Of a stretch of 64,000 nucleotides of DNA, positions 57,784 through 64,000 are shown piece by piece. The position numbers were made by a program, and so were the translations under genes. A model generated the notes under the pieces. That model searched no databases, was not told the origin of the DNA, and worked only from the letters and a program-made list of their open reading frames with translations. The DNA is from Lentzea sp. NBRC 105346 (lineage in GTDB: Bacteria > Actinomycetota > Actinomycetes > Mycobacteriales > Pseudonocardiaceae): positions 620,001 to 684,000 of the forward strand of contig NZ_BSTQ01000001.1 in the NCBI RefSeq assembly GCF_030269605.1, given 5' to 3'. Each line of letters starts with the position of its first letter. Position 1 is the stretch's first letter.

Positions 57784-58632
57784 ATGATGTTGCGGCAGGG
57801 TGATCGGGTCGCGCTGGTCTCCCCCGCGGGCCCGGCCGCGCCCGACCTGGTGGCGCAGGGGGTGGCGATCCTGCGGTCGTGGGGCCTCGCGGTCGACGAG
57901 CCGGTGCTCGCCGGCGGGCCGCCGGACAAGCTGAACTATCTGGCGGCAAGTGACGCGGCGCGGGCGGCCGAGTTCACGGCGGCGTGGCTGAACCCGGAGG
58001 TTAAGGCCGTGATCTGCGTGCGTGGCGGCTACGGCTGCATGCGGATGGCCGACCAGGTGGACTGGGCGTCGTTGCCGCCGAAGCTCTTCGTCGGGTCGAG
58101 CGACGTCACGACCTTGCACGCGGAGCTGCACACCCTCGGCAGGTCCTCACTGTTCGGGCCGATGCCGGGCACCGAGGCATTCGTCAAGGATCCGGTGGCG
58201 CAGGCGAACCTGAAGCGGGCCCTGTTCGCGCCGAAGCTGTGGTTCGACGGCGGCGCGACGATGGCGCCGGGGGTGGCGCGGGGTGTGCTGATCGGCGGGA
58301 ACCTCACGCTGCTCGCGGCGAACATCCCGCAGTTCACGCCGCCGCACGGCGCCATCGTGCTGCTGGAGGACATCGGTGAGGAGCCGTACCGGGTCGACCG
58401 GATGCTGACCCAGCTCATCAGGGCCGGGTTCTTCGACGGGGTCGCCGGGCTGCTGCTCGGCAGCTGGACCGGCTGCGGCGATGTCGGCCCCGTGCTCGAG
58501 GATCGGCTGCGGCCGCTGGAGGTGCCGATCCTGAGCGACTTCGGGTTCGGGCACTGCGCGGGCCAGCTCAGCCTGCCACTGGGTGTGCGGGCCGAGCTGG
58601 ACGCCGATCTGCGGACGCTGAAGATCCTCTAG
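57784..58632 (+). CDS. LD-carboxypeptidase (S66 family, LdcA/MccF type)
   Basis: Encodes 282 aa from the ATG at 57784, adjoining a second ATG. The nucleophile is Ser in VGSSDVTTLH, the Glu is in EDIGEEPYRVDRML and the His is in FGFGHC near the C-terminus, in the order expected for the Ser-Glu-His triad of S66 peptidases. VSPAGPAAP at the N-terminus and RGGYG are family marks. The enzyme recycles murein tetrapeptides in the cytosol or, like MccF, cleaves peptide-nucleotide antibiotics. Its stop overlaps the convergent propeller protein by 4 nt. Confidence 0.9.
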   Translation: MMLRQGDRVALVSPAGPAAPDLVAQGVAILRSWGLAVDEPVLAGGPPDKLNYLAASDAARAAEFTAAWLNPEVKAVICVRGGYGCMRMADQVDWASLPPKLFVGSSDVTTLHAELHTLGRSSLFGPMPGTEAFVKDPVAQANLKRALFAPKLWFDGGATMAPGVARGVLIGGNLTLLAANIPQFTPPHGAIVLLEDIGEEPYRVDRMLTQLIRAGFFDGVAGLLLGSWTGCGDVGPVLEDRLRPLEVPILSDFGFGHCAGQLSLPLGVRAELDADLRTLKIL

Positions 58633-60161
58633 AGGCCGAACGCGAGCAGCACGTGCGGGTGCGGGCTGCCGTAGTCGGGCGCGTAGCCGGACTGGACGTA
58701 GACCATGCCGCGCGAGATGACGGCCCCGCCGCCGGTTCCGGAGATGGCGCCACCGCGCCCGGTCAGCCCGTTCACGCCGACGACGTCGGCGATGGTGTCG
58801 TAGGTCCACAGCACGGCACCGGAAGCGGCCGAGTAGGCGCGGAACTTGCCGTCGACACCACCGAGATACACCACACCTGGGGTGGTGGAGACGGCGACAC
58901 CGAACGCCGGGGCGCAGTCGGGATGCCCGGCCACCCCACCGGTGGTGCAGCCCGAGGCGGGTGCCGGGGTCTCCCAGAAAACGTTGCCCGTGAGCGGGTC
59001 GACGGCGAAGAGCTTGCCGGGATCGGCGTAGTAGGTGGCGATGTAGAGGCGCTTGCCGTCGTAGCTGGAGCCCCACTGGATGCCGGACACGCCGCCGCTG
59101 GGCAGCGGGACGCCGAGCTGCCGCCGCCACACCACTTCACCGGTCGTGGCGTCGAAGACGTGGTAGACACCGGACTTCTGGCCGACTCCGACGAGTTTGC
59201 GGCCGCCCGCGGTGAACAGGTTCGGGGTGGCGCCGATGTCGTAGTCGAGGTTGGTGCCGTCCTTGAGTCCCGGGCAGTAGCCGTCGGGGTCGGGTTCGTT
59301 GCACGCGGTGCGCCACGTGTCGGCCTTGGTCACCTGGTTGCGCCATCGGGGTGTGCCGGTGCGCAGGTCCAGGGCGAGCAGGGTGTCGAAGTCGCCGCCG
59401 ACGCCGGTGTAGTTCTGGCCGGTGCCGACGTAGAGCGTGCCGGTGCGGGCGTCGATGACCGGTGAGCTCCACACCCCGGCGCCGGAGGGCTCGAACCGCG
59501 GGACGCCGTTGGGCCAGGTGCCGTTCTGCTGTGGCGGCGGCACGGTGTAGTAGCGCCACGCCAGGGCGCCGGAGTTCGCGTCCAGGGCGTCGAGGTGGCC
59601 GCGGAAGGTGCAGCACGGGTGGTCGCGCGGCAGGGTGTTCTCGCCGCTGGACACGCCGACGTAGACGCGGCCGTCGTGCACGATCGGCGAGCTGGTGACG
59701 ACCGCGGTCGGGGTGGTGTCGATCTGCTGGTGCCACACCTGGTGGCCGGTGCGCTGGTCGAGTGCGTAGACGTGGCCGCCGATCGTGCCGAAGTACACCT
59801 TGCCACCGGCGACGGCCGGACCGTCGGAGTTGATCAGCGGCCGCGGGAGCGTGAACGTCCACCGCTCGGCGCCGGTGCGGGCGTCGCGGGCACGGAACTT
59901 CCCGTCGGGCCCGCCGAAGTAGATGGTGTCGCCGGCGACGGCGGGCTGACTGCGCAGGAACGCACCCTGCGCCTCGTACGTGAACGCCCATTTGAGCTTG
60001 AGTTTGCCGACGGTGCGCGGGTTGAGCCGCCACTCGGCGGCGTTGTGGCGGCTGCCGGCGAGATCGTGCTGCCAGCCGGGCCAGTCGGCGGACCGGGACG
60101 CGGAGACGGGCGCGGCGCTGGTGATCAGGATGACGGCGGCCGCGGCCAATGGTTTCAGCAT
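58629..60161 (-). CDS. Secreted PQQ-binding-like beta-propeller protein
   Basis: Encodes 510 aa from the ATG at 60161, with AAGGGGGAA upstream. A signal peptide ends near VSASRS (residue 22). The mature part is an eight-bladed quinoprotein-type propeller with repeated W docking motifs such as AVAGGKVYFGTIGGHVYALDQ and VIDARTGTLYVGTG. Several cysteines (for example HPCCTF, ACNEPDPDGYC) suggest disulphides outside the cell. It resembles PQQ-dependent alcohol dehydrogenases in fold, but I cannot verify the PQQ-ligating residues. It may be a dehydrogenase or a scaffold. Confidence 0.85.
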   Translation of the reverse strand: MLKPLAAAAVILITSAAPVSASRSADWPGWQHDLAGSRHNAAEWRLNPRTVGKLKLKWAFTYEAQGAFLRSQPAVAGDTIYFGGPDGKFRARDARTGAERWTFTLPRPLINSDGPAVAGGKVYFGTIGGHVYALDQRTGHQVWHQQIDTTPTAVVTSSPIVHDGRVYVGVSSGENTLPRDHPCCTFRGHLDALDANSGALAWRYYTVPPPQQNGTWPNGVPRFEPSGAGVWSSPVIDARTGTLYVGTGQNYTGVGGDFDTLLALDLRTGTPRWRNQVTKADTWRTACNEPDPDGYCPGLKDGTNLDYDIGATPNLFTAGGRKLVGVGQKSGVYHVFDATTGEVVWRRQLGVPLPSGGVSGIQWGSSYDGKRLYIATYYADPGKLFAVDPLTGNVFWETPAPASGCTTGGVAGHPDCAPAFGVAVSTTPGVVYLGGVDGKFRAYSAASGAVLWTYDTIADVVGVNGLTGRGGAISGTGGGAVISRGMVYVQSGYAPDYGSPHPHVLLAFGL

Positions 60162-60219
60162 GGTGATTCCCCCTTCACACCGCGAAGCCTGGCAGCGGTG
60201 CGAGGGGTGGCACGATCCG

Positions 60220-60822
60220 CTAAAGATCCTGATCTGCGCTACCGATGGTGGACCGTCCGTTAGCCGATCGGTTGATGCGCTGTTCCTGGGTGACGCGGCG
60301 CAGCAGTTCGGTCTGCTCGGCGATGCCGGCGACCTCGGCGGCCAGGCGGGGGTGGGCGTTCCGCAGGTGGGGGTGGGCGTCGGCGAGCGGGCCGAGGAGC
60401 GTGGCGGCGTCGTCGGCGGCGAGCGCGTTGTGGACGTTCTGGTCGAACTCGCCGACGAGGCCGGCGATGCGGCGCAGGGTGGCGGCGTTGCGGCGGGCCC
60501 AGTCACGCACGGCGCGGTCGCCGGCACGCTGGTCGCGTTCGGCCTGCACCCGCTGGTCGCCGGTGCCCTGGTGACCGGTCTGCCGCACGCGCAGGTAGCG
60601 GCGTTCGGCGGCCTGGCGGCTCGCGACGCCCAGTGCGGGGGCGAGCGCGGCCCAGCTGACGCCGATCTCGCGGGCGGTCGCGATCAGCCGCGGCTCCCAT
60701 TCGTCCAGCTCGTCGCGCAGCTGGCGCAACATCTCGAGGGCGAGCAGCACCTCGGCGCGGCTGACTTCGCCGGCCTCGCCCGTGGCGGTGTCGCGGACGG
60801 TCTCATAGTCCTCGATCCCCAT
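60220..60822 (-). CDS. HSP18 (RheA-type) transcriptional regulator
   Basis: Encodes 200 aa, predicted largely helical. [32 protein letters not shown] is a helix-turn-helix region at about residues 48-82. It is divergent from an hsp20-type gene across 103 bp, the arrangement of rheA and hsp18 in Streptomyces albus, and the gap contains a RheA-type operator. It probably represses the small heat shock gene and itself, with release on warming as in RheA. The thermosensing part cannot be verified from sequence. Confidence 0.83.
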   Translation of the reverse strand: MGIEDYETVRDTATGEAGEVSRAEVLLALEMLRQLRDELDEWEPRLIATAREIGVSWAALAPALGVASRQAAERRYLRVRQTGHQGTGDQRVQAERDQRAGDRAVRDWARRNAATLRRIAGLVGEFDQNVHNALAADDAATLLGPLADAHPHLRNAHPRLAAEVAGIAEQTELLRRVTQEQRINRSANGRSTIGSADQDL

Positions 60823-60847
60823 GTCACCCTCTCGACGACATCAGAGT

Positions 60848-60866
60848 TGTCATCGTTACGACGACA
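60848..60866. promoter_or_regulatory. RheA-type operator between the HSP18 regulator gene and hsp18
   Basis: TGTCATC-N5-GACGACA matches the published RheA site TGTCATC-N5-GATGACA with one change. Additional half-sites GACGACA at 60834-60840 and TGTCGTG at 60899-60905 flank it. It is well placed to repress both divergent genes. Confidence 0.8.
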
Positions 60867-60890
60867 TGGTACAACGGAATCAGCGCGCGT

Positions 60891-60903
60891 CGACAACATG
60901 TCG
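60891..60903. promoter_or_regulatory. CGACA-N3-TGTCG palindrome before hsp18
   Basis: Perfect 5-bp arms, 22 bp before the hsp18 ATG. It shares the GACA/TGTC half-site of the main operator and may be a second binding site for the regulator. Confidence 0.5.
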
Positions 60904-60925
60904 TGCTGATTCGAGGAGGTGTCAG

Positions 60926-61360
60926 ATGTTGATGCGCACCGACCCGTTCCGTGAGCTGGACCGGCTGACCCAGCAGGTGTTCGGCACGCCGGGTACCTGG
61001 TCCCGTCCGACGGCGATGCCGATGGACGCCTACCGGGCGGGTGAGGAGTTCGTGGTCTGCTTCGATCTTCCGGGCGTCACTCCCGACGCGATCGAGCTGG
61101 ACGTCGAACGCAACGTGCTGACCGTGAAGGCCGAACGCCGTCCGGTCACCGACGACAACGTCGAGATGCAGGTGTCCGAGCGGCCGCTGGGCGTGTTCTC
61201 CCGCCAGTTGTTCCTCGGCGACACCCTGGACACCGACAGGATCAAGGCCAACTACGACAGCGGTGTGCTGACGTTGCGCATCCCGATCGCCGAGAAGGCC
61301 AAGCCCCGCAAGATCGAGATCGGCTCGGCGGACACCGGCCGCAAGGAGATCGACGCGTAA
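60926..61360 (+). CDS. hsp18: Hsp20/alpha-crystallin small heat shock protein (HSP18)
   Basis: Encodes 144 aa from the ATG at 60926, with GAGGAGG 6 nt upstream. The alpha-crystallin domain covers about residues 35-130, including [20 protein letters not shown] and the conserved [16 protein letters not shown] (the G.L motif) near the end. It forms large oligomers that hold unfolding proteins during heat stress. The gene has a RheA-type operator upstream and its regulator gene is divergent. Confidence 0.95.
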   Translation: MLMRTDPFRELDRLTQQVFGTPGTWSRPTAMPMDAYRAGEEFVVCFDLPGVTPDAIELDVERNVLTVKAERRPVTDDNVEMQVSERPLGVFSRQLFLGDTLDTDRIKANYDSGVLTLRIPIAEKAKPRKIEIGSADTGRKEIDA

Positions 61361-61374
61361 ACGGGCGGTACGCG

Positions 61375-61659
61375 GTGACGGCCCGGACTCTCGACCGCGA
61401 GTTCGCCGATCTGGTGCTCACCGATCCCGAACTGCTGCGGGCCGAGTTCGACGACATCGTGGCGGGCTGGGACGACGTGCCGCCGATCCCGGCCCCGCGC
61501 CCCGCACCGCCCGGCGGCGCGGGCCTTCCCCCGGTACGCGGCATGCCCTGGCCACCCGAAATCCTCGGTGTGACCTGGGGAGCCAGGCAGCGGTCTCCGC
61601 CTCGGCGGGTACCCCTGCGGGATGCGGCCTGTCGAAGTGAGACGGTCCCCGTGCGGTGA
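61375..61659 (+). CDS. Small hypothetical protein downstream of hsp18
   Basis: Encodes 94 aa from GTG, 14 bp after hsp18. The first half (MTARTLDREFADLVLTDPEL, then FDDIVAGWDD) reads like real coding sequence with an acidic helical character. The second half is Pro- and Arg-rich and disordered, so the gene may end earlier or the tail may be low-complexity. It probably shares the hsp18 transcript. No family is firmly recognised. Confidence 0.5.
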   Translation: MTARTLDREFADLVLTDPELLRAEFDDIVAGWDDVPPIPAPRPAPPGGAGLPPVRGMPWPPEILGVTWGARQRSPPRRVPLRDAACRSETVPVR

Positions 61660-61680
61660 TCCGCGCGGGGGCCGTGGCGC

Positions 61681-62430
61681 GTGGCGGATAAGATCCTGGC
61701 CGCCATGAGACCCCAGCCCCAGTGGTCGGCGGTGGACGTCTACGCGTCCAACTCCGACATCTACGCCGACCCCCGGATGGTGGAGCGGGTGGACTACCGG
61801 CGCCGTTTCAAGCGGCACCGCCCCCGCACGTCCGCGACGATCCTCGCCCCGCACGGCGGCGGCATCGAGTTCGGCACGTCCGAGCTGTGCCTGGCGATCG
61901 CCGGCTATCACCCGGCGACGCGGGTGCCGATCGGGCAGACCTACGACTACTGGATGTTCGAGGGGCTGCGCTCCTACGCCAACGACCTGCTGCACGTCAC
62001 GTCGTCGAACTGCGACGACCGGGTGGCGCTGGAGATGGTGTCGGAGTCGAGCCACGCGCTGGGCCTGCACGGGTGTACGGCGGTGGCGGCGGGCTTACCC
62101 GACTACGCGCGCGCGGTGCTGGTGGGCGGGCGCGACGCGGTGCTGCGGGGACTGCTGCTGACCCGGTTGCGGCGGGCGGGGTTCCAGGCGATCGACGCGA
62201 TCGACCACCCCGAGCTGGGCGGCTACGACCGGACCAACATCGCGAACCGGACGAGCCGCAAGCGGGGTGCGCAGCTGGAGCTGACGACGCCGCTGCGGGC
62301 GGCGATGTTCGAGACGAACACGCGGTCGGAGCGCAAGACCTCGACGACGGCGGTGTTCTGGGACTTCGTGGCGGCGACCCGATGCGCGATCGCCGCCACG
62401 AGGCCCGGCAGACAGCAGAGCCAGAACTAG
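61681..62430 (+). CDS. Poly-gamma-glutamate hydrolase family protein (PghP-like)
   Basis: Encodes 249 aa from GTG; an ATG at 61705 ([15 protein letters not shown]) is also plausible. [15 protein letters not shown] is the zinc-binding motif of the phage PghP/DUF867 fold, which resembles carboxypeptidases, and HALGLHGC supplies the later His. The family hydrolyses gamma-glutamyl polymers in phages and occurs widely in bacterial genomes with unknown role. No signal peptide is present. The stop overlaps the convergent acyl-CoA dehydrogenase by 4 nt. Confidence 0.85.
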   Translation: MADKILAAMRPQPQWSAVDVYASNSDIYADPRMVERVDYRRRFKRHRPRTSATILAPHGGGIEFGTSELCLAIAGYHPATRVPIGQTYDYWMFEGLRSYANDLLHVTSSNCDDRVALEMVSESSHALGLHGCTAVAAGLPDYARAVLVGGRDAVLRGLLLTRLRRAGFQAIDAIDHPELGGYDRTNIANRTSRKRGAQLELTTPLRAAMFETNTRSERKTSTTAVFWDFVAATRCAIAATRPGRQQSQN

Positions 62431-63641
62431 CTGTACTTCTTGAGCTCCCGCTTGGCGAGCGACATGCGGTGCACCTCGTCGGGCCCGTCGGCCAGGCGCA
62501 GCGTGCGGGTGCCCGCCCACAGGTCGGCCAGCGGGGTGTCCTGGCTGACGCCACCGGCGCCGTGGGCCTGGATGGCCTTGTCGAGCACCCACTCGGTCAT
62601 CGCCGGCACGGCGATCTTGATGGCCTGGATCTCGGTGTGCGCGCCCTTGTTGCCGACGGTGTCCATCAGCCACGCGGTCTTGAGCACGAGCAGGCGGGCC
62701 TGCTCGATGCGGACGCGGGACTCGGCGATCCACTCCTGCACGACGCCCTGCGCGGCGAGCGGCTTGCCGAACGCGACACGCGACTGAGCCCGCTTGCACA
62801 TCAGCTCGAGGCCACGTTCGGCCATGCCGATCAGGCGCATGCAGTGGTGGATGCGGCCGGGGCCGAGGCGGGCCTGCGCGATCGCGAAGCCCTCGCCCTC
62901 ACCGGCGATCAGGTTCTCCGCCGGCACGCGGACGTTGTCGAACACGATCTCGGCGTGCCCGCCGTGCGTGCCGTCGGGGTAGCCGAACACGTGCATGCCG
63001 CGGACGACGTTGACGCCGGGGGTGTCGCGCGGCACCAGGATCTGCGACTGCTGGCGGTGCCGCTCGGCGGTCGGGTCGGTCTTGCCCATCACGATGAAGA
63101 TCGCGCAGTTGGGGGCCATCGCGCCGGAGGCGTACCACTTGCGGCCGTTGATGACGTAGTGGTCGCCGTCGCGTTCGATGCGCGTGGAGATGTTGGTGGC
63201 GTCCGACGATGCCACGTCCGGTTCGGTCATGCAGAACGCCGACCGGATCTCGCCGTCGAGCAGCGGCTGCAGCCACTGCTTCTTCTGCTGCTCGGTGCCG
63301 AACATCGCCAGCACCTCCATGTTGCCGGTGTCCGGCGCGGCGCAGTTGAGCGCCTCGGGGGCGAGGTGCGGGCTGCGGCCGGTGATCTCCGCCAGCGGCG
63401 CGTACTGCAGGTTCGTCAGGCCGCCGCCGTGCTCGGCGTCGGGCAGGAAGAGGTTCCACAGGCCGCGCTTGCGGGCCTCGGCCTTGAGCACCTCCATCAC
63501 CGGGGTGCGGGCCCACGGGTCGGTCGCCGCGGCGACCTCCTCCTCGAGGGTGGCCTCCGCGGGATAGACGAACTCGTCCATGAACTGCAGCAGCTTCTCC
63601 TGCAGCTCCACCGTCTTGGCGTCGTACGCGAAGTCCATCAC
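62427..63641 (-). CDS. Acyl-CoA dehydrogenase
   Basis: Encodes 404 aa. [16 protein letters not shown] is the flavin/substrate signature ([10 protein letters not shown]), [19 protein letters not shown] follows, and the C-terminal helical domain has [22 protein letters not shown]. The active-site Glu appears to lie in the helical domain and was not checked by alignment. It oxidises acyl-CoA with FAD and passes electrons to ETF. The ATG overlaps the upstream phosphotransferase stop (ATGA), so the pair resembles the split bacterial version of the ACAD10/11 arrangement. Confidence 0.93.
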   Translation of the reverse strand: MMDFAYDAKTVELQEKLLQFMDEFVYPAEATLEEEVAAATDPWARTPVMEVLKAEARKRGLWNLFLPDAEHGGGLTNLQYAPLAEITGRSPHLAPEALNCAAPDTGNMEVLAMFGTEQQKKQWLQPLLDGEIRSAFCMTEPDVASSDATNISTRIERDGDHYVINGRKWYASGAMAPNCAIFIVMGKTDPTAERHRQQSQILVPRDTPGVNVVRGMHVFGYPDGTHGGHAEIVFDNVRVPAENLIAGEGEGFAIAQARLGPGRIHHCMRLIGMAERGLELMCKRAQSRVAFGKPLAAQGVVQEWIAESRVRIEQARLLVLKTAWLMDTVGNKGAHTEIQAIKIAVPAMTEWVLDKAIQAHGAGGVSQDTPLADLWAGTRTLRLADGPDEVHRMSLAKRELKKYS

Positions 63642-64000
63642 TGCTCCTTGCTGGCGGCGAGGCCCTGCACGACGAGCGGCAGGGTGAACTGTCCGAGCTT
63701 CTCGAAACCGGCGCCGACGGTCTTGCCGGTGGTGAAGCGGTAGTGGATCCCCTCGAGGATCACGGCGAGCTTGAAGTAGCCGAACGCGATGTACCAGCCG
63801 AGGTTCTTCACGTCGGTGCCGGTGCGATCCGAATAGCGTTCGACAATGTCGTCCGCGCTGAGGAATCCCGGCAGCGAGGGGACGGTGCCGGTGATCGGGT
63901 CGTTCTCGATGTTGAGCCCGGCCCAGTAGACGTAGAGCAGGCCGAGGTCGGCGAGCGGGTCGCCGAGCGTGGACATCTCCCAGTCCAGCACGGCGGTGAT
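63638..64000 (-). CDS. Phosphotransferase family (ACAD10/11 kinase-like) protein, partial
   Basis: Only the C-terminal 120 codons lie in the window and the start is beyond 64000. [20 protein letters not shown] contains the metal-binding Asp of the aminoglycoside-phosphotransferase fold (DWE). [18 protein letters not shown] and the tail [14 protein letters not shown] are typical of the family linked to acyl-CoA dehydrogenases. In such systems the kinase phosphorylates 4-hydroxyacyl-CoA before dehydrogenation and loss of phosphate. It overlaps the acyl-CoA dehydrogenase gene by 4 nt. Confidence 0.88.
   Translation of the reverse strand: MTAVLDWEMSTLGDPLADLGLLYVYWAGLNIENDPITGTVPSLPGFLSADDIVERYSDRTGTDVKNLGWYIAFGYFKLAVILEGIHYRFTTGKTVGAGFEKLGQFTLPLVVQGLAASKEQ

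Noticed and set aside
61722-63743. Rightward 673-codon open frame across the PghP-like and acyl-CoA dehydrogenase genes
   Set aside because: Out of frame with the first and antisense to the second, both of which carry family motifs.

Overview
The window is high-GC DNA with strong G/C third-position bias, many GTG starts and tightly packed, often overlapping genes. Gene families such as DUF3090, DUF3097, the SCO1664 family, a RheA-type HSP18 regulator, Ku with a split LigD, WYL and AfsR/SARP regulators, and sucrase-ferredoxin-like proteins point to a filamentous actinomycete. Pseudonocardiales (Lentzea, Saccharothrix or Amycolatopsis-like) is my inference; no rRNA or tRNA is present to confirm it.

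Layout. 1-11.4 kb: the end of an Asp/Glu racemase, a large secreted subtilase, small metabolic enzymes, three alpha/beta hydrolases, a frameshifted membrane gene, a zinc-motif/coiled-coil protein, a methyltransferase and a secreted repeat protein. 11.4-20.4 kb: a PrmC-like methyltransferase and TetR divergent from a flavin monooxygenase with twin operator-like palindromes, a WYL regulator, a secreted M14 carboxypeptidase, an RNA ligase with an extra DNA-binding-like N-terminus, an FMN-binding protein, an M20 peptidase and a DppA-type M55 peptidase. 20.4-26.4 kb: an oligopeptide/dipeptide ABC importer operon, divergent from dppA.

26.4-34.9 kb is one leftward block: tyrosine recombinase, ku, ligD (phosphoesterase-ligase), ligD (polymerase), a tandem GrpB protein, and a giant SARP-NTPase-TPR regulator that ends in a GNAT domain. 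Immediately to its right, at 35,201-35,228, lies a sequence with the full architecture of a chromosomal dif site (XerC arm, 6-nt centre, XerD arm). Local strand composition switches from C-rich to G-rich there. I therefore read the centre of the window as the replication terminus, with a recombinase gene and the NHEJ operon beside it.

35.2-47.6 kb: an F420/FMN-type oxidoreductase, a methyltransferase, a HIT protein, an ABC-2 exporter with a two-component system, an iron oxygenase, methionine aminopeptidase, an SDR, a sucrase-ferredoxin-like protein, TetR, a secreted NlpC/P60-like protein and an amidase. 47.6-58.6 kb: a degenerate-repeat intergenic region, an SPFH/NfeD pair, DUF3097, an APH(6)-like kinase, SCO1664/DUF3090, an S9 peptidase, a decayed quinone oxidoreductase pseudogene and an LD-carboxypeptidase. 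58.6-64 kb: a secreted PQQ-like propeller protein, an HSP18 regulator divergent from hsp18 with a RheA-type operator, a poly-gamma-glutamate hydrolase-like protein, and an acyl-CoA dehydrogenase with a phosphotransferase cut by the window end.

No CRISPR array, insertion sequence, rRNA, tRNA or riboswitch was recognised. The most notable items are the dif-like site with its neighbouring recombinase, the NHEJ operon that continues into GrpB-GrpB and SARP-GNAT, the RHH-like/RNA-ligase fusion with a palindrome at its promoter, and several well-formed operator candidates.
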